DNA from: an uncultured Desulfovibrio sp.
GTDB taxonomy: Bacteria; Desulfobacterota; Desulfovibrionia; Desulfovibrionales; Desulfovibrionaceae
Direction: 5' to 3'
Length of the DNA: 39,820 nt
Assembly: GCF_944327235.1 (NCBI RefSeq)
Contig: NZ_CALVHE010000017.1
Location: forward strand, 1-39,820
This document shows, piece after piece, positions 7,695 to 16,145 of this stretch. Positions within the stretch are counted from its first letter, which is position 1; the number at the start of each line of letters is the position of its first letter. The position numbers were made by a program, and so were the translations under genes. The notes under the pieces are model-generated. The model worked only from the letters and a program-made list of their open reading frames with translations. It made no database searches and had not been told where the DNA came from.

Positions 7695-9643
7695 AGCGTG
7701 TTAACCTCCGCAAGAATCTGGTTGTCGGTGGCGTGGGAGAGCTGGATGGCGCCCTGCGGGCAGGTGGAGGTGCAGAGACCGCAGCCCTGGCAGACGGTTT
7801 CGATGACCTGAGCGTACATCTTGCCGCGGAACTCCACTTCCTTGATGGCGCCGAAGGGGCAGCAGCGGATGCACTTGCCGCAGTCCACGCAGCGCTTCAT
7901 GTCCACGCTGGCGATCTGCGGGTCGTTCTCCAGCTTGTCCTTGGAGAAGAGGCCCAGCACCTTGGCGGCGGCGGCGGAACCCTGGGCCACGGAGGCCGGG
8001 ATGTCCTTGACGCCCTGGCAGACGCCCGCCAGATACACGCCGGCGGTATTGGTCTCCACAGGCTTCAGCTTGACGTGGCTTTCCAGGAAGAAGCCGTAGC
8101 TGTCGTAGGAGATACGCAGCTTTTCGGCCAGCTTGGGCGAACCCTTGGCGGCTTCCACGCCCACGGCCAGCACCACGAGGTCGGCCTTGATCTCGACGCC
8201 TTCGCCAAGCAGCGTATCCACGCCGCGGACGATGAGATGGCCTTCGCCGTCAGGATAGATCTTGGAGACACGGCCGCGGATGTATTCCGTGCCGTATTCT
8301 TCCATGGCGCGACGGGTGAACTCGTCGTAGATCTTCCCGTTGGCGCGGATGTCCATGTAGAAAACGTAGGACTTGGAATCCGGGATGTGGTCCTTGGTCA
8401 GGATGGCCTGCTTGGCGGTGTACATGCAGCAGAAGCCGGAGCAGTAGGGACGGCCGATGGAACGGTCACGCGAACCCACGCACTGGATGAACACGATGTT
8501 CTTGGGCTCCTTGCCGTCGGAAGGACGCTTGATGTGCCCTTCGGTGGGGCCGGAGGCCGAGAGCAGGCGCTCGTACTGCAGGGAGGTCACCACGTCGGGG
8601 TAGCGTCCGCCGCCGTATTCTTCATAGACCGTCCAGTCCATGAGGTCGTAACCGGTGGCGGCCACGATGCAGCCCACTTCCTCGGTGATGATCTCATCCT
8701 GCTGCTCGTAGTTGATGGCGCCGGTGGGGCAGACCTTGGCGCACACGCCGCATTTGCCCTTGGTGAGCTGGCGGCAGTGTTCGGGATTGATGACGGCCTT
8801 CTTCGGGATGGCCTGCGGGAAGGCGATGTTGATGGCCGTGGTGGGGCCCACCAGTTCGTTGAAGGTGTCCGGCGTCTTCTTGGCCGGGCACTTTTCCGTA
8901 CAGGCGCCGCAACCGGTGCACTTGTCCCAGTCCACATAGGTGGCGCGCTTGCGGATCTTGATGCTGAAATTGCCCACGTAGCCGGAGATGTCTTCTACTT
9001 CGGACTTGGCGTACAGCGTGATGTTGGGATGCTGGGCCACGTCCACCATCTTGGGACCGAGGATACAGGCAGAGCAGTCCACGGTGGGGAAGGTCTTGTC
9101 CAGCTTGGCCATCTTGCCGCCGATGGTGGCTTCGCGTTCCACGAGCACCACCTGGATGCCGCCTTCGGCGCAGTCAAGGGCGGCCTGGATGCCGGCCACG
9201 CCCGCGCCGATGATCAGCACGCGCTTGTTGACGTCGAAGGACTTGGCCTTGAGGGGCTTGTCGTTGCGCAGCTTGGCCACGGCGATCTGGACGAGTTCGG
9301 TCGCCTTGTTGGTGTTGGCTTCCTTGTCCTTGCCGATCCAGGAGACATGCTCGCGGATGTTGGCCATTTCGAACATGTAGCGGTTCAGGCCGGCGCGTTC
9401 CACCGTGCGGCGGAAGGTCGGCTCATGGATACGGGGGCTACAGGAAGCGACCACCACGCCGTCGAGTTTGTGCTCGTGGATGGCCGCCTCGATGGCAGCC
9501 TGTCCCGGCTCGGCGCAGGTGTACATGATGTCCTTAGCCAGCACCACATCGGGGAACATCCGCGCATTCTCGGCCACCTTGGCGCAGTCCACGGTGCCGG
9601 CGATATTGCTGCCGCAATGGCAGATGAAAACGCCTATTCTCAT
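7682..9643 (-). CDS. hdrA: HdrA: FAD/iron-sulfur heterodisulfide reductase subunit A
   Basis: A 653-residue core of the bifurcating complex. It has an N-terminal HdrA domain (residues 1-140, with CHCGSNIAG), an FAD Rossmann motif IIGAGVAGIQAAL (about 145), the conserved TVDCSACILGPKM insert, and ferredoxin motifs CTGCGACTEKCP and CGVCAKVCP. A second flavin-fold half (CVGSRDRS, CSGFCCMYTAKQA) follows, then a C-terminal pair CVDCGKCIRCCPFGA and CQGCGLCTSTCPQGA. In this family the FAD splits electron pairs between ferredoxin and the HdrB disulfide site. Its stop overlaps flxDC and its ATG overlaps hdrB. The length is normal for HdrA. Confidence 0.93.
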   Translation of the reverse strand: MRIGVFICHCGSNIAGTVDCAKVAENARMFPDVVLAKDIMYTCAEPGQAAIEAAIHEHKLDGVVVASCSPRIHEPTFRRTVERAGLNRYMFEMANIREHVSWIGKDKEANTNKATELVQIAVAKLRNDKPLKAKSFDVNKRVLIIGAGVAGIQAALDCAEGGIQVVLVEREATIGGKMAKLDKTFPTVDCSACILGPKMVDVAQHPNITLYAKSEVEDISGYVGNFSIKIRKRATYVDWDKCTGCGACTEKCPAKKTPDTFNELVGPTTAINIAFPQAIPKKAVINPEHCRQLTKGKCGVCAKVCPTGAINYEQQDEIITEEVGCIVAATGYDLMDWTVYEEYGGGRYPDVVTSLQYERLLSASGPTEGHIKRPSDGKEPKNIVFIQCVGSRDRSIGRPYCSGFCCMYTAKQAILTKDHIPDSKSYVFYMDIRANGKIYDEFTRRAMEEYGTEYIRGRVSKIYPDGEGHLIVRGVDTLLGEGVEIKADLVVLAVGVEAAKGSPKLAEKLRISYDSYGFFLESHVKLKPVETNTAGVYLAGVCQGVKDIPASVAQGSAAAAKVLGLFSKDKLENDPQIASVDMKRCVDCGKCIRCCPFGAIKEVEFRGKMYAQVIETVCQGCGLCTSTCPQGAIQLSHATDNQILAEVNTLCQC

Positions 9644-10548
9644 GCCTTGTCTCCTTCGGGAGCCTTGCTGTAGGCAGCAGGCTGATCCAGCTTGCGCAGC
9701 AGATTGTCGGCGCTGACGCAGAGTTTATCCAGCCCGAGCGCGCTGGGCGCGAGGCCGAAGGCGATGCCCATGAGCTGGGTGTAGTAGAGCACCGGCATAC
9801 TGAAGGCGACGCCCGCTTCCTTGGCCGCCTGCTGCTGGCGCAGGTCGAGGTTCATCTGGCAGAGCGGACAGGCCACGACCACGGCATCCACGCCCAGCAT
9901 GGTGGCCAGGTTGAGGATGCGGCTGGTCAGGCGGGCCGTCATGGCGCGCTCGGGGATGCCGTAGGACGCGCCGCAGCATTCGGTCTTGAGCGGGAAGTCC
10001 ACCATTTCCGCGCCGCAGGCGGTGAGCAGGCTTTCCATGAGGGTGGGGTTCTCGGGATCACCGAACTCCATGACCTCGTGCGGACGGCTCATGAGGCAGC
10101 CGTAGTAGGCGGCCAGTTTCAGACCGGCCAGCGGCTTGCGCACGCGCGCGGCGATGGCGTCCGTGTCGTAGACGCGGGCGATGCCCTGCATGACCGAAAG
10201 CGCTTCGGGCAGGTTCTCGGACAGGGGCTCATCGAGCAGCTCGTTCACGCCCGCGCGGAATTCGGGGTTCTCCAGACGCTTGGCCGCATGGCGCAGGTTG
10301 GAAAGACAGCTCGGGCAGGGCGTCAGCACCATGTCGGCTTTCTGGCGGGCGGCAAGGTCGAGGTTGCGCGCGCTCAGAGCGCCGGAAAGCTGGGTGTCCA
10401 CAGCGTGAGCGGGCGTGGAGCCGCAGCAGCTCCAGCCGTAGATCTCTTCCATCTGCATACCCAGCGCGGCGCAGACGGCCTGTGTGGACTTTTCGTAGTC
10501 GGCGGACGATCCCGTCGCCGAACAGCCGGGATAGTAGGCTATTTTCAT
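9640..10548 (-). CDS. hdrB: HdrB: CCG-domain heterodisulfide reductase subunit B
   Basis: A 302-residue catalytic subunit for disulfide reduction. It has two cysteine-rich CCG regions: one with WSCCGSTPAHA and CPSCLSNL (residues about 40-85), the second with YYGCLMSRP, KTECCGASYG and CPLCQMNLD (about 148-230). These ligate the non-cubane 4Fe-4S clusters of HdrB. The natural partner in sulfate reducers is thought to be the DsrC trisulfide/disulfide rather than CoM-S-S-CoB; that is inference here. The ATG overlaps the hdrC stop (ATGA) and the stop overlaps the hdrA start, indicating coupled translation. Confidence 0.93.
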   Translation of the reverse strand: MKIAYYPGCSATGSSADYEKSTQAVCAALGMQMEEIYGWSCCGSTPAHAVDTQLSGALSARNLDLAARQKADMVLTPCPSCLSNLRHAAKRLENPEFRAGVNELLDEPLSENLPEALSVMQGIARVYDTDAIAARVRKPLAGLKLAAYYGCLMSRPHEVMEFGDPENPTLMESLLTACGAEMVDFPLKTECCGASYGIPERAMTARLTSRILNLATMLGVDAVVVACPLCQMNLDLRQQQAAKEAGVAFSMPVLYYTQLMGIAFGLAPSALGLDKLCVSADNLLRKLDQPAAYSKAPEGDKA

Positions 10549-11129
10549 GCGCGCACCCCCTGACGATTGGCGCGTTCCTGGTAGCGCTTGAAGATGCGGC
10601 CCACGGCTTCGGCGCCCTCTTCAGGCATCTTGTGGGGCTTGAGGCCGAGCTTGCCCTTGGCCAGTGCGGCGGGGGCAAGGTCCACGTCGGTGAACACACG
10701 CATGGAGCGCAGCATGTAGAGCACCATGGTGCCGATCTCGTAGGTACGGCCGTATTTGCGCACCGTGGCGAGGAAGGAAGTCCAGAATTTGTCCACCTTG
10801 GGCACAGTCACAATGCCTTCCTTGCGGGCCATGTGCCGCAGGGTCTCCATCACGCCGGCAACGTCGATGTTGTTGGGGCAGCGCTGACTGCAGGTGGAAC
10901 AGGACAGGCACATCCAGATGGAACGGGAATTCAGCACCTTGTTTTTCAGGCCCAGCTGCACGCCGCGCATGACCTGATTGACCTGCAGGTCGTAGACGAA
11001 GCCTGCGGGGCAACCGGCAGTGCAGTTGCCGCACTGGTAACAGGTGGAAATCCTCTGACCGCTCTGGGCGTCCACTGCCGCCGTGAAGTCGGTATCGCGC
11101 ATCCGGCTTAGTTCAATGGCGTCGTTCAT
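10545..11129 (-). CDS. hdrC: HdrC: ferredoxin-like heterodisulfide reductase subunit C
   Basis: A 194-residue iron-sulfur subunit linking HdrA to HdrB. Two 4Fe-4S motifs are seen: CYQCGNCTAGCPAGF (residues about 32-46) and CLSCSTCSQRCPNNID (about 75-90). It is the first gene of the six-gene leftward operon. The start ATG has only a weak GTGAG-like ribosome-binding site. About 55 bp further upstream is an inverted repeat, TGTCCT-N6-AGGACA, that could be an operator. No alcohol dehydrogenase gene is adjacent, unlike some Desulfovibrio hdr-flx loci. Confidence 0.92.
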   Translation of the reverse strand: MNDAIELSRMRDTDFTAAVDAQSGQRISTCYQCGNCTAGCPAGFVYDLQVNQVMRGVQLGLKNKVLNSRSIWMCLSCSTCSQRCPNNIDVAGVMETLRHMARKEGIVTVPKVDKFWTSFLATVRKYGRTYEIGTMVLYMLRSMRVFTDVDLAPAALAKGKLGLKPHKMPEEGAEAVGRIFKRYQERANRQGVRA

Positions 11130-11181
11130 GGGATCTCACAGGGTTAAAGTCTGAAGGACCGGGGCGTAGCCAAATTTAGGA

Positions 11182-11199
11182 TGTCCTAACGCAAGGACA
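11182..11199. promoter_or_regulatory. inverted repeat upstream of hdrC
   Basis: TGTCCT and AGGACA form perfect 6-bp arms around six bases, within the larger near-palindrome AGGATGTCCT...AGGACAGGA. It lies in the gap between aroQ and hdrC, 53 bp before the hdrC start. An operator role is inferred from position only. Confidence 0.3.
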
Positions 11200-11273
11200 G
11201 GAAAAAATCCAGCCTTCTGCCCGCCTCTGCCATTTTTTTCACGAGGAAATATGTCGTTGCGTGGCGCGGCCTC

Positions 11274-11717
11274 TTACCGGGAGGCTGCCAGCGTATGCAC
11301 CGCGCGCAGGCCGAGCAGGTAGCTGTCCGGGCCGAAACCGGCGATGCTGCCCGCGCTCACGCGCGCCAGCACGGATTCGTGGCGGAATGCCTCGCGCGCA
11401 TGTACGTTGGACATGTGCACTTCCACCACGGGGATGGACAACATGCCCAGCGCGTCCATGATGGCATAACTGTAGTGCGTCCAGGCCCCGGCATTGATGA
11501 CGATGCCGCGCGTGCCGTCATCCAGGGCCTTGTGGATGCGTTCCACCATCCGGCCTTCATGGTTGGTCTGGAAGATGTCCAGGCGCACGTCGAGCTCGGC
11601 GGCCAGTGCCCGCAGCGCGGCGTCGATCTCGGCAAGGGTGCTCGTGCCGTACTGGGCGGGATCGCGGCGACCGAACATGTTGAGGTTGACGCCGTGGAGG
11701 ATCAGATAATCGTGCAT
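11274..11717 (-). CDS. aroQ: 3-dehydroquinate dehydratase, type II
   Basis: Converts 3-dehydroquinate to 3-dehydroshikimate in the shikimate pathway; a soluble dodecamer in this family. 147 residues. Motifs in order: HGVNLNMFGRRDP at the N-terminus with the catalytic tyrosine at YGTS, then QTNHEGRMVE, NAGAWTHYSYAI and VEVHMSNVHARE with the catalytic histidine. The ATG at 11717 is preferred because AGGAGG lies at proper spacing; a GTG at 11726 overlaps the ribosome-binding site. Here TNHEG replaces the more common SNHEG and YGTST the flexible-loop consensus; both are conservative. It follows aroE with a 5-bp gap, so the two steps are co-expressed. Confidence 0.93.
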   Translation of the reverse strand: MHDYLILHGVNLNMFGRRDPAQYGTSTLAEIDAALRALAAELDVRLDIFQTNHEGRMVERIHKALDDGTRGIVINAGAWTHYSYAIMDALGMLSIPVVEVHMSNVHAREAFRHESVLARVSAGSIAGFGPDSYLLGLRAVHTLAASR

Positions 11718-11722
11718 GGCGT

Positions 11723-12577
11723 TCACCTCCTTTCCCGGCCGTCATGCAGGGCCGCTTCCAGCGCCTGCCGGGCCGCGGCAGGCAGATGCCGTCCCGTCCA
11801 GAGGTAAAATTGCGCATCGGCCTGCCCGTGGAACATCTCCAGTCCGCCCAGCGTCCGCCAGTCCGCCGTTTCGGCCTCGGCCAGGAAGCGCGTCCGCAGG
11901 GGGTTATAGACGATGTCGTAGGCCAGCCCCGTGCGTCCCTCAGCGCGGGCCTGCGTAAAGTCGTAGGGCGTCTCGCCTTCCGCCTTGCCGTACATGCCCA
12001 GCGGGGTGGCGTTGATGATCAGGCGGGCGGGCGCGTCATGGCGATCCTTCCAGGCGATGGCCCGCATGTCGAACGCCTCGGCCAGCGGGACATGCGTCCG
12101 GTCCGAGGGAGTGCAGACGGTACAGTCGCTGAATCCGTGCGCACGGAGCCCGGCGGCGGCCGCACGGGCCGCTCCGCCCGCGCCCAGCAGCAGCACGGGC
12201 GTATCCTTGGGAAGGGCGCGCTCCAGCAGCGGCGCCATGAAACCGGTCACGTCGGTATTCTCGCCGCACAGGGCGTCATCCTGCCAGTACAGGGTGTTGA
12301 CCGCGCCCACAGCCTGCGCCGATGCGCTGACGGCATCCAGGTACGGCATGATGGCCACCTTGTGCGGGATGGTGACCGAACAGCCGCGCATACGCAGCAG
12401 ACGGAAGCTGTCCACAAAGGCCGCCAGCCGTTCCGGGGCGATCTCCCAGCGCAGGTAGACGGCATCGCGCCCCAGCGCCTCAAAGGCCGTATTATGGATG
12501 AGCGGGCTCAGGCTCTGGCCCAGTGGCCAGCCGATGACGCCGTAGAGCTCGACGGGAAGGAAGGGGGCTTGTTGCAT
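11723..12577 (-). CDS. aroE: shikimate dehydrogenase
   Basis: Reduces 3-dehydroshikimate to shikimate with NADPH. 284 residues, normal for AroE. Seen: substrate-binding SLSP (residues about 18-21), SVTIPHK with the catalytic lysine (about 62-68), NTL and GENTDVTGF with the catalytic aspartate (about 100-108), the nucleotide motif GAGGAARA (about 130), NATPLGM (about 190) and GLEMFHGQA near the end. The ATG at 12577 has GGAG upstream and gives a family-type N-terminus; an upstream in-frame start adds 18 unrelated residues. First gene of an aroE-aroQ pair. Confidence 0.93.
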   Translation of the reverse strand: MQQAPFLPVELYGVIGWPLGQSLSPLIHNTAFEALGRDAVYLRWEIAPERLAAFVDSFRLLRMRGCSVTIPHKVAIMPYLDAVSASAQAVGAVNTLYWQDDALCGENTDVTGFMAPLLERALPKDTPVLLLGAGGAARAAAAGLRAHGFSDCTVCTPSDRTHVPLAEAFDMRAIAWKDRHDAPARLIINATPLGMYGKAEGETPYDFTQARAEGRTGLAYDIVYNPLRTRFLAEAETADWRTLGGLEMFHGQADAQFYLWTGRHLPAAARQALEAALHDGRERR

Positions 12578-12716
12578 GGCTACACTCCGCAGACAGGAGG
12601 GCAGTATACCCCATTCCGCCGCAGGGTGCAATGGCCTGTCTGATGGAGCGGCGGACGGCGCGGGCCAGGGGAGGGGCTAGGGGCGCGTACGGGAGGCCCC
12701 TTTTGCCTACGGCCCC

Positions 12717-12753
12717 AAAAAAAGCGCCTCCTCCGCTGGGGAGAAGGCGCCTG
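12717..12753 (-). terminator. intrinsic terminator of the hook gene
   Basis: On the minus strand, AGGCGCCTTCTCC pairs with GGAGGAGGCGCT around a short loop and is followed by seven T residues, 20 bp past the flgE stop. Confidence 0.88.
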
Positions 12754-12773
12754 CAAGGATATTGCCGGGCGGC

Positions 12774-14321
12774 TTACGAGCGCTTGATCTCCATAGCCTT
12801 CTGCAGCATGGCGTCGGCGGTGGTGACGGCCTTGCTGTTGGACTGGAAGCCGCGCTGGGTGATGATCATGTTGACCATCTCCGTGGAGAGGTCCACGTTG
12901 GAGCCTTCGATGTTGTAGGCATGGATGGTTGCGTAGTTTTCGGTACCGGCGCGGCCCATCTCCATCTGGCCGCACTCTTCCGTGGCGGTGAAGAGATTGT
13001 TGCCCTCACGGTAGAGGTTGTCCTCGGCAGTGAAGCGGCAGACGGGGATCTCCCAGAGCTTGATGTTCTGGCCGTTGGAATAGTAGCCCACGATATCGCC
13101 TTCGGTGGTGATGTCGTAGGAGGTCAGGCGGCCCGAGGTGTAACCGTCCTGCGAGGCGCGGGACTGATAGGAATTGCCCGCGAAGGCCGTGGTGGCGCGA
13201 TTGCTGATCTCGGCGTTTTCGCCCATGCCGGGCAGCAGGGCGTCATTGGCGCCCACTTCGGCGGCGGTGGCCGGCGCATTCTCCCATCCTCCGGAGGTGA
13301 TGCCGAAGTTGACGCCCACGGACTGGCCGTTGAGCGTGAACTGCGGCACGCCACCGGCAAGATTTGCCGGGGTCCAGGTGGTGAGGTCCTTGTTGCCGTC
13401 CTGCGTGGGGGTGAAGGCGGACATGCTCTTGAGCGTGCCGTCGCTGTTGAAATGCAGGGTCCCGCTCATGAGCAGGCCGGCCCCTTCGGGCAGGGTCTGC
13501 GGATTCTCGGGATCTTCGCGGTTGGCGTCCTCGATGGCTTCCTTCATCTGTTCCACGACCGTGGAGCTGGCCAGCACGAATTCGACGATGGGCTCATTGG
13601 CGTCGGAAGGCGCGCGGTCGAAATAGGCGGTCACTTCCACCGGATTGCCCTCGGCGTCATACAGGGTGATGGGCATCTGGTAGCTGGCTTCCGTATCCCC
13701 GATGGGCGGGGTGGTCGTGGCATTATAGGTCTGCTGCAGGGCAAAATAGGGATTTTCCGCACTGACGGCATTGTCCGTATCGAAACCGAGGTTGAACTGC
13801 CATTCGACCTGGCTGGTGGCCTTGGCGGTAAGCACGTCGAACGAGCTGATCTCGATGGGTTCCACCGCGTTGGAAAGATTGCCCTGATCGTCATAGCGGT
13901 AGCCGCTGACGGAATAGCCCTGCGGGTTGCGCAGGAAGCCTTCGTTGTCGGTGATGAAGTCCCCGGCGCGGGTGTAGTAGACATTGCCGGTGTCGTCATC
14001 CGTCACCTGGAAGTATCCCTTGCCGTTGAGGGCAAGGTCCGTCACCGTATTGGACGTCTCAAAATTCCCCTGGGTGAAGATGGTACGGATGGTGTCCACC
14101 TGCACGCCATGACCCATCTGCCCCAGCGCCACCTTGGAGTCTTCCTGATTGTCCCACCAGCCGCCCATCCCGGCCTGCGTGGTGTACATGATGTCGGAAA
14201 ACAGGATGCTTTGCTGCTTGTAGCCAATGGTGCTGGTATTGGCGATATTGTTGCTGACCACCTGCATGCCCGTGCTCAGGGCCTTCATGCCGGTAGCGCC
14301 TATATAGAGAGCAGAATTCAC
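12774..14321 (-). CDS. flgE: flagellar hook protein FlgE
   Basis: The structural protein of the flagellar hook, exported by the flagellar type III system. 515 residues. The N-terminal D0 segment has SALYIGATGMKA and the rod/hook signature NNIANTSTIGYK (residues about 25-37). The C-terminus has the matching YNIEGSNVDLSTEMVNM and a heptad-rich tail ending in KAMEIKRS. Central residues about 80-430 are the surface D1-D2 domains, including DLALNGKGYFQV and YTRAGDF. A GTG at 14321 is preferred because GGAAGGAG sits six bases upstream; a TTG two codons earlier overlaps that spacing. It stands alone here, with no other flagellar genes in the window, and has its own terminator. Confidence 0.9.
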   Translation of the reverse strand: MNSALYIGATGMKALSTGMQVVSNNIANTSTIGYKQQSILFSDIMYTTQAGMGGWWDNQEDSKVALGQMGHGVQVDTIRTIFTQGNFETSNTVTDLALNGKGYFQVTDDDTGNVYYTRAGDFITDNEGFLRNPQGYSVSGYRYDDQGNLSNAVEPIEISSFDVLTAKATSQVEWQFNLGFDTDNAVSAENPYFALQQTYNATTTPPIGDTEASYQMPITLYDAEGNPVEVTAYFDRAPSDANEPIVEFVLASSTVVEQMKEAIEDANREDPENPQTLPEGAGLLMSGTLHFNSDGTLKSMSAFTPTQDGNKDLTTWTPANLAGGVPQFTLNGQSVGVNFGITSGGWENAPATAAEVGANDALLPGMGENAEISNRATTAFAGNSYQSRASQDGYTSGRLTSYDITTEGDIVGYYSNGQNIKLWEIPVCRFTAEDNLYREGNNLFTATEECGQMEMGRAGTENYATIHAYNIEGSNVDLSTEMVNMIITQRGFQSNSKAVTTADAMLQKAMEIKRS

Positions 14322-14388
14322 AGGCAACTCCTTCCTTTTGCCGTCCTCGTGACCAATGGCGGCATCAGGCCGCCGCGTCAGAAGAACG

Positions 14389-14413
14389 CCGGAAGGAAAA
14401 TTTTTCCTTCCGG
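14389..14413. promoter_or_regulatory. perfect AT-centred palindrome between flgE and the rhodanese gene
   Basis: CCGGAAGGAAAA and TTTTCCTTCCGG form a 12-bp dyad around one T. It lies 30 bp past the rhodanese stop and 68 bp before flgE. It can fold as a hairpin terminator, though the U-run lies inside the stem rather than after it. It also resembles the AGGAAAAATTTTCCT palindrome upstream of sdaA. Role unresolved. Confidence 0.5.
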
Positions 14414-14442
14414 TACGTTATGTCATGCAAGATACGTGCCCG

Positions 14443-14859
14443 TTATGGGGCCTGCTCCGGCTCGGTGACCGGCATCCCTTCCTGCTGCCACTGCTTGAAG
14501 CCCTTCGTGAGATGGTACAGCGGGCCGAGGCCGGCCTCCTCGAAGTATTCCAGCGCCTGTGAGGAGCGGTTGCCGGAACGGCAATACAGCAGGATGGGCG
14601 TATCCTTGGGCAGCTCGGCCAGATCGAACTCAAAGCGCGGGCTGAAGAAGTCCAGATTGCGCGCGTTGGCGATATGTCCCGCGCGGTATTCGTCCGGGGT
14701 ACGGATATCGAGGATGATCAGTCCGTCGGGGGGGGAGGCGATGAGCTCCCTGGCCTCGGCGCTGCTGACTTCCTTGTGGGCAAGAGCTTCCAGAGGCATA
14801 AGGCAGACCAGCGTGAGCAACAGGGTGAGGAAAAGGGGCGCTCGCGGGAAAACGCGCAT
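14443..14859 (-). CDS. exported rhodanese-like sulfurtransferase domain protein
   Basis: A 138-residue single-domain rhodanese. An N-terminal signal peptide (residues 1-27, hydrophobic LFLTLLLTLVCLM, cut near EALAH) sends it to the periplasm. The domain carries LDIRTPDEYRAGHI (about 50-63) and the active loop CRSGNRS (about 92-98) with the catalytic cysteine. It could move sulfane sulfur or bind thiols in the periplasm; the substrate is unknown. It starts 8 bp after the aminotransferase stop with AGGAGG upstream, so the pair is probably one transcript. Confidence 0.88.
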   Translation of the reverse strand: MRVFPRAPLFLTLLLTLVCLMPLEALAHKEVSSAEARELIASPPDGLIILDIRTPDEYRAGHIANARNLDFFSPRFEFDLAELPKDTPILLYCRSGNRSSQALEYFEEAGLGPLYHLTKGFKQWQQEGMPVTEPEQAP

Positions 14860-14867
14860 ACGTCCTC

Positions 14868-16055
14868 CTAAAAGGCGGCCCGCGCCGCGGCGAAGCCGTC
14901 GGCGGCACGGCGGATGACCTTTTCATCCACGCAGAAGGCCAGGCGGAAGTGTCCGGGATAGCCGAAACCGCTGCCCGGCACGGCGAGCACCCGTTCTTCC
15001 AGCAGGCGGTTCACGAAGGCCACGTCGTCGCCTCCCGGCGCCTTGGGGAAGAAGTAGAAGGCCCCGGCGGGCATCTGGTAGCTGTACCCGGCGGCGTCGA
15101 GCACTTCGTTCATGGCCTTGCGGCGCGCGGCGTAGACGGAAAGATCCACCTGGCTGCCCAGCGCGGCGGCCATGATATGCTGCCCCACCACGGGCGGATT
15201 GACGAAGCCGAGGATGCGGTTGGTGAGCGTGAGCGCGGCCATGAGCGTGGCGTGCTCCCGCAGCAGCGGGGAGACGGCCACATAGCCTATGCGCTCGCCG
15301 GGCAGGGAGAGGCTCTTGGAGAAAGAGCTGATGACCACGGCATGGGGATACAGCGGCAGGACGGAGGGCACCTCCACGCCGTCATAGGCCAGGAAACGGT
15401 AGGGTTCGTCCGCTATGAGCCAGATGGGTTTGCCGAACTGGCGGCTTTTGCGCTCAAGCAGGCTGGTGATGGCCTCGATCTGACTGCGGGAGTAGACGAC
15501 GCCCGTGGGATTGTGGGGCGAATTGATGAGCAGGACGCGGGTCTTTTCGCTGATGGCGGCCTCGAGAGCGTCCATGTCCGGCGCGAAGGTGTCGGGCTGG
15601 CTCTTCACGGCACGCAGGCTGCCGCCATGATTGGCCACATAGAAGCCGTACTCCACGAAATAGGGGGCAAAGGTCAGCATCTCCTCGCCGGGATTGATGA
15701 CGGCCCGCAAGAAGGCATTGAGCCCGCCGGCGGCCCCGCAGCTCAGCAGCACATGGTCGCCGTCGAGCGTACAGCCCTGTTCCCGCGAGAGATGCTCGGC
15801 CAGACGCTGCCGGGCCCAGGGGAAACCGGCATTGGCCATATAGCCGAAGGCAAAGGGTTCGCCGGCATGTTCGGCAAAGGCCCGCAGCCCCTTTTCCACG
15901 GCGGGCGGCGCGGGCAGATCGGGATTGCCGAGGCTGAAATCATAGACGTTGTCGGCGCCGTATTTGGCCTTGAGCTGACCGCCGGCCTCGAACATGCGGC
16001 GGATCCAGGAGGCGTGTTCAAGATACCCCGCAACACTATCGGCAAGGATGGACAT
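14868..16055 (-). CDS. PLP-dependent aminotransferase, class I
   Basis: A 395-residue fold-type I aminotransferase of the aspartate/aromatic class. Seen: DFSLGNPD near the N-terminus, NSPHNPTGVVYS (about 177) with the conserved Asn and Pro, ADEPYRFLAYD (about 210) with the PLP-contacting Asp and Tyr, SFSKSLSLPGERIGY (about 240) with the PLP lysine, and the C-terminal FRLAFCV with the carboxylate-binding Arg. The ATG at 16055 has GGAG seven bases upstream; the longer in-frame extension of 79 residues has no family similarity. Substrate is not evident from sequence. A link to aromatic amino acids is possible given nearby aro genes, but unproved. Confidence 0.88.
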   Translation of the reverse strand: MSILADSVAGYLEHASWIRRMFEAGGQLKAKYGADNVYDFSLGNPDLPAPPAVEKGLRAFAEHAGEPFAFGYMANAGFPWARQRLAEHLSREQGCTLDGDHVLLSCGAAGGLNAFLRAVINPGEEMLTFAPYFVEYGFYVANHGGSLRAVKSQPDTFAPDMDALEAAISEKTRVLLINSPHNPTGVVYSRSQIEAITSLLERKSRQFGKPIWLIADEPYRFLAYDGVEVPSVLPLYPHAVVISSFSKSLSLPGERIGYVAVSPLLREHATLMAALTLTNRILGFVNPPVVGQHIMAAALGSQVDLSVYAARRKAMNEVLDAAGYSYQMPAGAFYFFPKAPGGDDVAFVNRLLEERVLAVPGSGFGYPGHFRLAFCVDEKVIRRAADGFAAARAAF

Positions 16056-16145
16056 GGTGGAACTCCTAAACAAGTTGTCAATCAGTGGGGGATTGGTTAT
16101 ACCGTGGAAATGAGATGTTTTGCAATTCCTATGAGGGAGGACGTC

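Noticed and set aside
7733..9673. A 646-codon plus-strand frame opposite hdrA
   Set aside because: It is the antisense shadow of a GC-rich iron-sulfur gene. It has no domain, no ribosome-binding site and a composition rich in His/Gly/Ala typical of shadows.
11130..11273. Sigma-54 promoter for the hdr-flx operon
   Set aside because: GG and GC elements are present upstream of hdrC, but their spacing does not fit the GG-N10-GC rule.
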